From JAUXEH01 sp965533275 (GTDB lineage Bacteria; Acidobacteriota; Aminicenantia; Aminicenantales; Aminicenantaceae): 64,000 nt of DNA. Location: the NCBI GenBank assembly GCA_965533275.1, contig CBESWG010000002.1, positions 121,432-185,431 on the forward strand. Reading direction: 5' to 3'. Shown here one piece after another: positions 33,850 to 42,607 of this stretch. The position numbers and the translations under genes were made by a program. Below the pieces are notes generated by a model that saw nothing but the letters and a program-made list of their open reading frames with translations, was not told the origin of the DNA and made no database searches. Position 1 is the first letter of the stretch, and the number at the start of each line of letters is the position of its first letter.

Positions 33850-36800
33850 TCACCTCTGGTAGATAAGGCGAAAAAATTTCGCCTCGAACGCACCTAGTCT
33901 TGGGTGAGCCGTTGGGCTGTCCATTGGTTCGCCCAAGACATTTGTTTCTCTCAGCATATAGCTTTTCCCGCTCGCTCTCGAAGAAAACACTTCGAATTCC
34001 GTTTCCTTCCCCTCGAGTTCCCGAACGTGCAGGATCACTCCGCCTTCGGGGAGGGGCTGGGCTGAGACCAGCAGGACGTTGGGTGCATCGATCTCCAACA
34101 TGGATATGGCCTTTTGTTCCCGGATCGAGCGTACATGCGAGGGCGGGAACACCCGTGCCAGGAGAGGAATTCGCGAATCCGATCCGAAACGGGACGCCCA
34201 ACTCCGGGGGGCTTTTTCGTTCCCTGATGTCAGCGCATAGCTCCAGCGGAATTCCCCTCGCTGGCTTGCACGGAAATTCGTCACCCAATAATTGTTCATG
34301 ATCCAGGAATATATATGGGGCCGTTCCACGTGTGCTATGTAGCGAAACTGACCCAGGTTGAGGCCTCCGAAATGAACCAGGGGGACCTCGGGGCTGCTGA
34401 GGACGACCTGCCCTTCTTCTTCAGGATTCCGGACTGCACAGAAGTTCTGGATGGCATTCCAGTCGGTTGCGGTCCCCTCCAACTGATCTTTCCCGGGAAC
34501 TGCCGCACCGCCCTGAACCTCGAAATGGATCTCCCCTCGGTCCACAGAAATGGGAAAAGCAATATATAGGGCCTCCGGGTCGGTGATGTCCTTCTTGAAC
34601 AATGTGTAGTGAAGCTCCACGCGTTTTTCTCCCTCGAACAGCCGGACCTCACAGAGGAGGCGCGTTCCGGGGACGGCCGTATCTGTGGTACCGCTCCAGG
34701 ACAGGCTCTTCCAGAGAGGACCGTCCACGCCTGGTTCGACTCGCACGTCGGAAAGGCTGGAGCGTTCCTGATCCACCAGGTGAAAGCGTTCCAACTGGCC
34801 TCGGTTTGAGATGCGTTCCAGGATGAACTGGCCCATGAGCCAGGGGCTGTCAGGGTCGACAAGTTCCTTTCCCCACACCTTGTCCATCAGGCTTGTGATC
34901 CCACCTTTCTCCGCATCGATAACCAGTTTGTAGAACTCGTTTTCCAGGAGTATGTCCTCCCTCGCTTCCTTCCCGTCCTCGGGAGCAAGGATCTTCAGAG
35001 GGCGCTCGACAGGACGGGTGGTCTGCAGCGACACAATGCGGTAGGAACGGAATCCCAAGGCCGGGACATCCTCCGCTCGCAAGAACCAGTAAGTCCCATC
35101 GGCTCGGCTCCGGGAACGCTGGGCACCGATCTCACTGCCCGATGGTTCCAACAAGCGGAAGTCCCTGCCGGGGGGAATGATCTCATGGTCGACATAGATC
35201 TCCACCAGCCCGGAGCGGGGATATCCCTGTGAGTTGAACACGGTCACGGAAGCGGTCTCCTGCAAAGGGATAAAGGCCTGGATCAGGCCCATCGCTGCTT
35301 CCTGGAGAAGGCGGTTTTCCTTGGCTGCCTCCCAGACATAGGCAGATTTTTCCGCCCATTGAACCATGCTGTTTTCGGCCAGTGGATCGGTGATGCTCTC
35401 AGCGGCGCCCATCGTGTGTTCGTCCCAGAACAGCAGCGCAGATCCGATCTTCTCCATCCTCCGAAACAGATCGGGCGAAAGTCGGGCTCCCAGGATCCGG
35501 GCCATGGCCAGGAGCCCCTGATTGGCGCTGAAATGGGCCTGTGTGATTCGGGCGGCGGCCGTTTCCCGGGCGGCGGAGCCGAAGCCATCCGACCACCAGT
35601 CGGGCCAGGAAACCCGGTAGACTGGGAGCTCGTCTCCGTGTTCTTCTTCCATGTAGGATAGAAACTCCCGAGCCGTAGCACTCCTGAGCTTGGGCCACTC
35701 ATATTTTCGGTTCCATTCACGGATGAATTCACAACCAACCGTGGCGGGTGGGGAATTATCCGTAAAATATCCCGCGTACTGCACGGACAGACGATCGATG
35801 GGATAGGATCGTTCCTCCAGGCTTTGCAGGTAGAGGAGGAGCCCCTCCTCCGTGTTTTCGAAACTGCCGGTGTGGATCCCCCAGAAATTTCCTGTGTTGT
35901 AGTGGTCGGCACGGAAAGCCAGCACACGACTGCCCGAGGGAGATTCCCACCAGAAAGCGGTGGGCTTGTCGAAAGGGATGCGTGCGCGGTGGCCGTGCTG
36001 GCCCATGGTCAGGTAGCGAACACCTGCGTCCGGGAAAAAATCCGCCAGGCACCAGGCGATCCCATTCACATCGTTCTGCATGGCTGTCGTGACTCGGATC
36101 CCCTGGTCCTTGAAACGGCCCAGGGGGGCTAGAGAGCGTGCCAGTATGTTCTCGTCCGCGATTTCCGAGAGGTTGAAGGGCAGGGCCGTGACCTCGATCC
36201 TCCCTTCAGCGATCCTCCGTTTGAGGCGTTTAACCTGTATGTCTGGCCTGACACGGAGATATTCGTCCACGGCCCAGGAAGCCTCGCAGGTCCAGCGGAA
36301 TCGGGCATCGTCAGGATATGAATCCGTCAGGTCACAATAGTCCAGGGCATAGTCGATGAACCTCAGGTGCTCGGCCAGTATTTCTGTCTGAGGCCGCGTG
36401 TAGCCGATGTCCGTATGCGTATGGTGAACCATGTAGAGCTGCCAGGGACGGACGGGGAGGCGAGTGAACTCCAGGTCCGTCCTGTCTCTGCCAGTGCGCT
36501 GGATCGACAGGACCTGGTGTGTCTCGGTTTCGATCTGGGGCAGATACAGGATAACTCGGTTGAATCCGAATTCGATCTGAATATCCACAGGATCCATTCC
36601 TTCGGCTTCAATCCGGGCCGTCTCTGGCTGTCCCAGATGGACCAACTGGACATGGACCGGATGATACAGGCCATCATCCCGGCGCATGATCGCGGGTTGA
36701 GGCGCGACCGCTGCCCCAGAATGGATCCCGCTCTGGAATGTCATGTACCACACCCGGCTCCCGGCACTCTCGCCTGCAACCCGGAAACGGAGAGGTTCCC

Positions 36801-37314
36801 CGCGGGGGAGCAGTGTATCGGGTACGTGCAGGGCGACATATCCGAATACATCGCCATGGCGGTCGATCATGGTGACGCGGAAGTGTAGGCGGGCCCCGTT
36901 GGGGGAGTCGACGGTCCATTCTTTTATGGAATTGACCTTCGGATTGGAGAAGCGAAACCAGGCCTTGCCGTTTACAGATAGGTCATATGTGTGCGGTGCC
37001 GCGTCAACATCCATACCGAAGATCCAGACAAAGGACGCCTCCTTCCCGGCAAATTCCCGAGGGACCGGCTCGGATTCCCATTCGATAAAATCGCGCGTGT
37101 CCAGCGACCTGACCAGGAGGGCAGAAGTGACATCCGGGTGAGGGGAGTGGTATTCGATGGTCCCACCCCCGATAGTGGAGTCATAGCCCTGGAACCAGCC
37201 CGCATCCGAGAAATGAGATGATGAGCCTTCTGGGCTCGCGGAATCCCCCCCGCATCCCGAAATAAAAATGAGTATCCCGGCCAAAGCGGAGAGATGATAA
37301 AGGCGAATCCTCAT
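33850..37314 (-). CDS. GH38-like alpha-mannosidase lipoprotein
   Basis: A 1154-residue exported glycoside hydrolase. The N-terminus has a hydrophobic signal and lipobox ISGC (Cys21), so it is probably a lipoprotein. Residues of about 35-290 form an added beta-rich domain. The catalytic GH38-type domain starts at HHTHTDIGYT, with zinc ligands His300 and Asp302. The probable nucleophile Asp415 is in AMQNDVNG. The C-terminal half is the usual beta-sandwich region of GH38 (ENEFYKLVIDAEKGGITSLMDK). Activity on mannosides or related glycans outside the cytoplasm is inferred from the family. It is monocistronic and divergent from the cytochrome P460 gene. Confidence 0.82.
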   Translation of the reverse strand: MRIRLYHLSALAGILIFISGCGGDSASPEGSSSHFSDAGWFQGYDSTIGGGTIEYHSPHPDVTSALLVRSLDTRDFIEWESEPVPREFAGKEASFVWIFGMDVDAAPHTYDLSVNGKAWFRFSNPKVNSIKEWTVDSPNGARLHFRVTMIDRHGDVFGYVALHVPDTLLPRGEPLRFRVAGESAGSRVWYMTFQSGIHSGAAVAPQPAIMRRDDGLYHPVHVQLVHLGQPETARIEAEGMDPVDIQIEFGFNRVILYLPQIETETHQVLSIQRTGRDRTDLEFTRLPVRPWQLYMVHHTHTDIGYTRPQTEILAEHLRFIDYALDYCDLTDSYPDDARFRWTCEASWAVDEYLRVRPDIQVKRLKRRIAEGRIEVTALPFNLSEIADENILARSLAPLGRFKDQGIRVTTAMQNDVNGIAWCLADFFPDAGVRYLTMGQHGHRARIPFDKPTAFWWESPSGSRVLAFRADHYNTGNFWGIHTGSFENTEEGLLLYLQSLEERSYPIDRLSVQYAGYFTDNSPPATVGCEFIREWNRKYEWPKLRSATAREFLSYMEEEHGDELPVYRVSWPDWWSDGFGSAARETAAARITQAHFSANQGLLAMARILGARLSPDLFRRMEKIGSALLFWDEHTMGAAESITDPLAENSMVQWAEKSAYVWEAAKENRLLQEAAMGLIQAFIPLQETASVTVFNSQGYPRSGLVEIYVDHEIIPPGRDFRLLEPSGSEIGAQRSRSRADGTYWFLRAEDVPALGFRSYRIVSLQTTRPVERPLKILAPEDGKEAREDILLENEFYKLVIDAEKGGITSLMDKVWGKELVDPDSPWLMGQFILERISNRGQLERFHLVDQERSSLSDVRVEPGVDGPLWKSLSWSGTTDTAVPGTRLLCEVRLFEGEKRVELHYTLFKKDITDPEALYIAFPISVDRGEIHFEVQGGAAVPGKDQLEGTATDWNAIQNFCAVRNPEEEGQVVLSSPEVPLVHFGGLNLGQFRYIAHVERPHIYSWIMNNYWVTNFRASQRGEFRWSYALTSGNEKAPRSWASRFGSDSRIPLLARVFPPSHVRSIREQKAISMLEIDAPNVLLVSAQPLPEGGVILHVRELEGKETEFEVFSSRASGKSYMLRETNVLGEPMDSPTAHPRLGAFEAKFFRLIYQR

Positions 37315-37453
37315 GATGATTTCCCTCTGCTTGTATTGTAGATGGAATAAGAGCAGAGTTCAATTTTCAATTTTATGGCGGATACGGAATCACGAAAGGA
37401 GGTCGTATTGATCCTCAGACCTCAGAGTAAAATACTTACAATTCCCATGGGAA

Positions 37454-37482
37454 TTGATTTCGGAGCACTTTTGGGGTATAAT
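37454..37482 (+). promoter_or_regulatory. Sigma-70-type promoter of the cytochrome P460 gene
   Basis: TTGATT (37454-37459), 17-base spacer and TATAAT (37477-37482), 25 bases before the ATG at 37508. Confidence 0.65.
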
Positions 37483-37507
37483 GAATCCATCGAATGAGGA
37501 GGGACTA

Positions 37508-37987
37508 ATGAAAAAAATCGCAATATCTGTTCTGACCCTGGCCGCGGCAGCCGTGCTGTTCATGGGATTTGGCCCGGCTTCTGAAATGCCCGGACCGGAT
37601 GCCGCTGCACTCTGGGAGTACATCACCAAGGAATCCCCATATAAAGATTGGGGTTTCTGGGATGATCACCAGGACATTCAGTCGGGGAATTCGCCCCACG
37701 GGCCTTTCCACCGCGTCTATGTCAATGAAACCCTCCTCAAAGCAGACGGAGCCCCTGTTCCCTATGGCGCCATCCAGGTGAAGGAGAGCTTTGACAGCAA
37801 CAAGAAGCCGACCGCTCTGACGGTGATGTACAAAGTTGAGGGCTTCAATCCCGAGAGTGGGGACTGGTTCTGGGCCCGCTATACGCTGGACGGCAAAGCC
37901 GGACCGGCAGGCAAGGTGCAGGGCTGCATCGGCTGCCACGCAGTCAAGGAGGGGAATGATTATATTCTCGTCCACGAATTCAAGTAA
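37508..37987 (+). CDS. Cytochrome P460-type monohaem protein
   Basis: A 159-residue exported haem protein. The ATG at 37508 follows GAGGAGGGA and starts a signal peptide (MKKIAISVLTLAAAAVLFMG). The mature part is rich in Trp and Tyr (ALWEYITKE, HGPFHRVYVNETLL, YGAIQVKESFD, DWFWARYTLDGKAG). It ends with a single C-type haem motif, CIGCH, close to the C-terminus, as in the P460 family. The family includes hydroxylamine- or NO-metabolising haem proteins and uncharacterised periplasmic cytochromes, so the electron donor and substrate here are open. It is monocistronic. Confidence 0.82.
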   Translation: MKKIAISVLTLAAAAVLFMGFGPASEMPGPDAAALWEYITKESPYKDWGFWDDHQDIQSGNSPHGPFHRVYVNETLLKADGAPVPYGAIQVKESFDSNKKPTALTVMYKVEGFNPESGDWFWARYTLDGKAGPAGKVQGCIGCHAVKEGNDYILVHEFK

Positions 37988-38000
37988 CCCGGTCATTCAT

Positions 38001-38053
38001 AAAAAATACCGAGATTTTCGATAAAAAACTATAAGACAATATCGGTATTTTTT
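38001..38053. terminator. Long AT-flanked inverted repeat, possible bidirectional terminator
   Basis: AAAAAATACCGA (38001-38012) is perfectly complementary to TCGGTATTTTTT (38042-38053), a 12-bp stem with a 29-base loop. It ends in T-tracts on both strands and lies between the convergent ends of the P460 gene and the S9 peptidase gene. The large loop is unusual for an intrinsic terminator. The remaining 38054-38179 stretch shows no gene. Confidence 0.55.
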
Positions 38054-38179
38054 ACCCTGCGGGCGAGCCGATATCATGCATCTGCGTCGTTATGTCGGGT
38101 CTCGCGGTAGTAAACTACAGCTTCGCCCTCCATGCTTTGCATCTGCCCGTTCTCAGCTCGTGACTTGATCAGGTTACTT

Positions 38180-40393
38180 CTATTTGACCTCAGGCTTGAG
38201 ATGCTCGATGAAATATTCGACCCGGGAAAGCCCGTAGCGGGGGAAGCGGATCCCATGTCGCTGTTCGGGATAGAACATGAAGTCGAATGTTTTATTGAAT
38301 TTGAGCAGTTCCGCGAGCAGTTGGATGGAGTTGCCGGGGTGGACGTTGTCATCCACGGCCCCGTGATGGATAAACAGGTGGCCCTCGAGCCCCTTAGCGT
38401 ACGTCATGCATGAGCCCTTCCGGTAACCCTCGGGATTGTCTTGGGGCCGGCGCATATAGCGTTCCGTATAGATGCTGTCATAGTTTCTCCAGTCCGTGAC
38501 CGGTGCCCCTGCCACGCCCACGTGGAAGACATCGGGGGCCTTGACGAGCGCGATGCAGGTGAGGTAGCCGCCGTAGGAATGCCCTGTGATCCCGACACGA
38601 CCAGCATCTGCATAGGGCCGGCTGGTGATGTGTTTGACCCCCGCCACGTGATCGGCAAGCTCGATCTCGCCCAGATTGAGGTACATCAGGTTCTGAAATT
38701 TCTTGCCCCGTCGCGAAACTCCCCTGTGGTCCACTGACGCCACCAGGAATCCCAGCTGAGCCAGGGCCTGGTTTCGTCCGTTCAGGATATAGCGGTTCAC
38801 GGCCTGCCTGGATCCTGGGCCTCCATAGACTGACAAGATCAGTGGATACGACTGCTTGGGATCGAAGTGGGCCGGGAAATACATGATGCCGTCCAGGTCG
38901 TGTTTGCCATCGGCGGATTTGAAGGTGAAGTGTTCGGGCTCGACCAGCTTAAAGTCCTCGAACTCCTGGGTGACTGCGGATGTGCCCAGCTCCCGTACCA
39001 TGCTCCCGTCGCCTTGATGCAGGGTGAATCGGCGCATGGTCTCGAAAGAGGAAAAGGAGTCTGTGTAGAACTTGGCATTGGGAGAGAGGCTTATGGAATG
39101 GGATCCCGCCTCTTTGGTCAGGCGAGCAAAGCCCGTTCCGTCGAGTTTGACGCGGTATAGGTGGCTCTCCAGCCCGCGGGTTTCATATCCAGAGAGATAG
39201 ACCCAGCCGTCTTCCTCGTCCACGCCCAGGATGCGCCCTATGGGAAGCTTGACATCCGTGAGCTGCCTGACCAGCTTGCCCGCCATGTCATAGAGATAGA
39301 CCTCCTTCCAGCCGCTGCGCTCCGAGGTCCAGAGGAAGTCTCCTCCCTCCAGCCAGATCAGCTGCCCCCCCTCGTCGATATAGCAGGGATCTGAATCCTT
39401 TATGAGCAGCTTGGACTTTCCTGTTTCCGGATCCGAAAGGAATACATCCACCTGATTCTGCCAGCGGTTGAGCCGGCGCCAGGTGAAATACTTCCCGTCC
39501 GGTGTCCAGCCGCCGCGGTAGAGGTAGACATTGGTGTCCATGCCGGTCTCCACCTGTGTGATCTTCCTGGTCTTCACATCCACGACGAACAGACGGACGA
39601 TGGGATTGTTGGCCCCGGCCTTGGGATAGCTCTGCATTTCTAGTTCGGGTTCGGGGCTCACATCATGGACGATGGGGTATTTCGTCACGGGGTATTCGTC
39701 GAACTGCATGTACGCGATCCTGCTGGAATCGGGAGACCACCAGAAGACATCGTACTGGCCCAGTTCTTCCGGATAGACCCAGTCCGGGAAGGCGTTGCGC
39801 AGGTCCGCGTGTCCTCCCGTCGTCAGTGCCTTTTCGCTGCCCTTCCGGTCCTTAAAATACAGGTCAAAATCCCGCGTGTAGGCACGGTACTGGAGATCGG
39901 GGGAGAGGACTTCCTGATACATCCGTCCACGCACGCCCTGGATCTGTCTTTCCGGGACATAGGCGAAGATCGAGTGGCTGGCACGCTCATAGATAAAGGC
40001 CCGGTTTTCGGCCAGGAACTGGATCTTCTTGCAGCCCTCAAGGAAGGTAAACCTGCGAAAGGGAAGCTCCGTGGCTTCGGCGCCGGACACGGTATTGTAG
40101 GCCTCGATCAGGGCTGTATCGTCAAACAGGGGACTCTCGTCGCCGGTGGCGGCGTTCACTTCCAGGAAGGTCTTGGCCTTGGCATCATAGTAGTAGTAGG
40201 CGCTGCCACAGGGTGTCCATGTGACCCGGGACAGGCCCTCGGACTTGACCAGGGTTCTGTCTGTGCTCAGCTTTTCATACAGGGCCTTCCCTCTCAGCTG
40301 AGCTTTTGCGGGGGATACCAGGACAACGGCCAGTGCCACAACAACAATAACACAGAACACCAGACTGAACTTCGGACGCATACACTTAGACAT
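38180..40393 (-). CDS. Exported S9-family (DPP IV-like) prolyl peptidase
   Basis: A 737-residue serine peptidase. GGGAGG sits just upstream of the ATG at 40393 and a signal peptide follows (MSKCMRPKFSLVFCVIVVVA, cleavage near AKAQ). An upstream in-frame ATG at 40519 would bury the signal. The central part is a DPP IV-type beta-propeller (SPDLQYRAYTRDFDLYFKD, WSPDSSRIAYMQFDE). The C-terminal alpha/beta-hydrolase domain has the nucleophile motif GHSYGGY, the acid in GAVDDNVHP and the histidine in QRHGI. It would release dipeptides, typically after proline, from peptides in the periplasm. The gene is divergent from the ABC ATPase at 40464. Confidence 0.9.
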   Translation of the reverse strand: MSKCMRPKFSLVFCVIVVVALAVVLVSPAKAQLRGKALYEKLSTDRTLVKSEGLSRVTWTPCGSAYYYYDAKAKTFLEVNAATGDESPLFDDTALIEAYNTVSGAEATELPFRRFTFLEGCKKIQFLAENRAFIYERASHSIFAYVPERQIQGVRGRMYQEVLSPDLQYRAYTRDFDLYFKDRKGSEKALTTGGHADLRNAFPDWVYPEELGQYDVFWWSPDSSRIAYMQFDEYPVTKYPIVHDVSPEPELEMQSYPKAGANNPIVRLFVVDVKTRKITQVETGMDTNVYLYRGGWTPDGKYFTWRRLNRWQNQVDVFLSDPETGKSKLLIKDSDPCYIDEGGQLIWLEGGDFLWTSERSGWKEVYLYDMAGKLVRQLTDVKLPIGRILGVDEEDGWVYLSGYETRGLESHLYRVKLDGTGFARLTKEAGSHSISLSPNAKFYTDSFSSFETMRRFTLHQGDGSMVRELGTSAVTQEFEDFKLVEPEHFTFKSADGKHDLDGIMYFPAHFDPKQSYPLILSVYGGPGSRQAVNRYILNGRNQALAQLGFLVASVDHRGVSRRGKKFQNLMYLNLGEIELADHVAGVKHITSRPYADAGRVGITGHSYGGYLTCIALVKAPDVFHVGVAGAPVTDWRNYDSIYTERYMRRPQDNPEGYRKGSCMTYAKGLEGHLFIHHGAVDDNVHPGNSIQLLAELLKFNKTFDFMFYPEQRHGIRFPRYGLSRVEYFIEHLKPEVK

Positions 40394-40423
40394 ATTTACC
40401 TCCCAGAGTGGTCTAAAGGATTG

Positions 40424-40453
40424 TGTATACCACACTCCAAAGTCTGAGGTCAA
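40424..40453 (-). promoter_or_regulatory. Sigma-70-type promoter of the S9 peptidase gene
   Basis: On the minus strand TTGACC (40453-40448), an 18-base spacer and TATACA (40429-40424), about 30 bases upstream of the ATG at 40393. It lies within 40 bases of the divergent ABC gene, so the two control regions overlap. Confidence 0.5.
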
Positions 40454-40463
40454 ACGTGCTACA

Positions 40464-41177
40464 ATGGACGCGATCATGACGCATCTGGAAACTCTGTTGG
40501 CCGCATATGGCTTGGGCAAGGCCTATGATACAGGGAAGCTACGCGTGGCGGCACTGCATGACGTGGATTTCTCGGTCGAGAGGGGAGAATTTCTGGGCGT
40601 AACAGGGACCTCTGGGTCCGGTAAATCCACGCTTCTCAATATGTTGGGAGGCCTGGACACACCGACCTCAGGGCGCATCGAAGCCAGGGGGCGGCTGATC
40701 TCGGACATGGACCCTGAAGAGCTGGCGCGCTACCGCAGACACAGCGTGGGCATGATCTTTCAGTCCTTCAACCTGATCCCAGCGTTTTCAGCCCGTGAAA
40801 ACGTCGGCCTGCCGCTCATCTTCGCAGATGTGGCAAAAAAGGAGCGCCGGGAGCGGGCCGAAGCCATACTGAGGGAAGTCGGCCTGGAGGAGCGAATGAT
40901 GCACCGCCCCGGGGAGCTCTCGGGGGGGGAGAAGCAGAGGGTGGCCATCGCCCGGGCCCTGGTCAACCAACCCGAGGTGCTGCTGGCCGATGAGCCCACC
41001 GGCAACCTGGACAGCCGTACCTCCCGGGACATCGTTCGGCTCTTGGGGGATCTGAATGCCCGGCAGGACCTGGCAGTGGTCATGGTCTCCCACGAAGAAG
41101 AGCTGCTCAGGGAATTCGCTCACGTTATCGTCCGCCTGCGGGACGGGGAAGTGGTCGAAAGAGAGCGTATCCGATGA
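40464..41177 (+). CDS. ABC transporter ATP-binding protein, MacB/LolD type
   Basis: A 237-residue ATPase with complete motifs: Walker A GTSGSGKST, Q-loop MIFQSFNLI, signature LSGGEKQR, Walker B with D-loop LLADEPTGNLDS, and H-loop VSHE. It belongs to the family that powers FtsX-like mechanotransmission permeases. The start may be 40464 or the ATG at 40476. A TACAAT box overlaps the first of these, so if that box is the -10 the later ATG would be used with almost no leader. Its stop overlaps the permease start by four bases, so the two form a cognate pair. Confidence 0.92.
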   Translation: MDAIMTHLETLLAAYGLGKAYDTGKLRVAALHDVDFSVERGEFLGVTGTSGSGKSTLLNMLGGLDTPTSGRIEARGRLISDMDPEELARYRRHSVGMIFQSFNLIPAFSARENVGLPLIFADVAKKERRERAEAILREVGLEERMMHRPGELSGGEKQRVAIARALVNQPEVLLADEPTGNLDSRTSRDIVRLLGDLNARQDLAVVMVSHEEELLREFAHVIVRLRDGEVVERERIR

Positions 41178-42541
41178 AATTCCTGGACTATGTCGAGTTT
41201 TCTCTTTCCAACCTCTGGAAAAGGAAGCTTCGTACGTTTCTCACCACCTTCGGTGTGGTCATCGGGATCGGCGCTCTGGTCGCCATGGTCTCCTTCGGCA
41301 AGGGAATACAGCGCAACGTCATGGAGGTCTTCCAGACCTTAGAGCTTTTCAACTACATCACGGTCTTTTCCAGTTCCTTCGGTCAGTTAGTCGGTGGTCG
41401 GTCAGGAACCGGCGGATCGACGCCCCGGCAGTCGAACCAAGCCGTTGGTGCCATCCCCCTTGATGATGCGGCCATCGCGGAGATCGGCTCGCTCCCGGGA
41501 GTGGAGAATGTCTTCCCGGATATCCGGTTCCCAGCCCAGGTCCGTTTGGGCGAGGAAGAAGAATTCACTTTTGTGCAGGCCCTCCCGGCAAAATTTACGA
41601 CCGCCGAGTTGGTACAGCTCAGGACTGGACGCTCTCTCGCGGATGGGGATGAAGACGGGCTCATAGTCAGCGACTCCCTGCTTCGGCGGCTCGGGATACG
41701 GGACTATGAGGAGATTGTCGGCGCAGAGATCACGGTATCTACGCTGGTGCTGGACCTCTCCGGATCTCCACTGGCAGACCTGGCCTTGGTCATGGGCGGG
41801 GGCCGGTTGCCCTTCAAGCAGGAACCCTATCGATTCAAGATCGTTGGTGTCTCGGAACGTATGGGATTCGGGGGGCCCTCTCTCCTGCGGAGCGATGTTA
41901 TCATATCCGCAGACAGGGCTGCGAACATGGACAAACTGGCAGTCACCAACCTGAGTGATCTCTTCAGGGCCTCGGATCGGCTGTCCGGGGGCTATGCCGT
42001 GGTCAATGTCAAGCTATCCTCCCCGCAGCATGTGGATGCGGTCAAGTCCCGCATCGAGGACATGGGGTTCGAGACTTTTGCCCTCGTCGATCAGCTGGAG
42101 GAGCTCAAGAGCGGCTTCGTGTTCATGGACATGTTCCTCCTGGCCGTGGGCATGATCGCGATCGTCGTAGCCTCGCTGGGGATCATGAACACCATGATCA
42201 TGTCCATCCTGGAACGATACTCCGAGATCGGGATCATGAAGGCGGTGGGAGCGGGCGACCAGGACATCCGGAAGATCTTCATATTTGAATCCTGTGTCAT
42301 CGGCTTCTCAGGAGGAGTGTTAGGCCTGGCCCTGGGCTGGGTGGTCAGCCGCATCATCAACCAGGTCGCAAACTATTTTCTCTCCCGGCAGGGCGTCCCA
42401 TTCATCGAATACTTCAACTTCCCCTGGTGGATCTGCCTGGGTTCCATTGGATTCGCAGTCGTGGTCAGCCTGCTCTCTGGGCTCTACCCTGCGGAACGTG
42501 CCGCGCGGGTGGACCCTGTGGTGGCCCTGCGGCATGACTGA
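41174..42541 (+). CDS. MacB-type ABC transporter permease (FtsX family)
   Basis: A 455-residue permease. An N-terminal membrane segment (FLTTFGVVIGIGALVAMVSF) precedes a large periplasmic MacB-type domain (about residues 45-310) and three C-terminal membrane segments of the FtsX domain (VFMDMFLLAVGMIAIVVASL to GLYPAERAARVDP). The MNTMIMSILERYSEIGIMKAVGA coupling region is typical. It pairs with the ATPase upstream by ATGA overlap. Function in export, lipoprotein release or envelope signalling cannot be chosen. No adaptor or TolC is encoded with it. Confidence 0.9.
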   Translation: MKFLDYVEFSLSNLWKRKLRTFLTTFGVVIGIGALVAMVSFGKGIQRNVMEVFQTLELFNYITVFSSSFGQLVGGRSGTGGSTPRQSNQAVGAIPLDDAAIAEIGSLPGVENVFPDIRFPAQVRLGEEEEFTFVQALPAKFTTAELVQLRTGRSLADGDEDGLIVSDSLLRRLGIRDYEEIVGAEITVSTLVLDLSGSPLADLALVMGGGRLPFKQEPYRFKIVGVSERMGFGGPSLLRSDVIISADRAANMDKLAVTNLSDLFRASDRLSGGYAVVNVKLSSPQHVDAVKSRIEDMGFETFALVDQLEELKSGFVFMDMFLLAVGMIAIVVASLGIMNTMIMSILERYSEIGIMKAVGAGDQDIRKIFIFESCVIGFSGGVLGLALGWVVSRIINQVANYFLSRQGVPFIEYFNFPWWICLGSIGFAVVVSLLSGLYPAERAARVDPVVALRHD

Positions 42542-42607
42542 GGAACTGACTGTCTCCCCGGTGCTGAGCGCATTCTCAGGCCTAAAAACTTCAGCCCGAT
42601 CCCTGCA

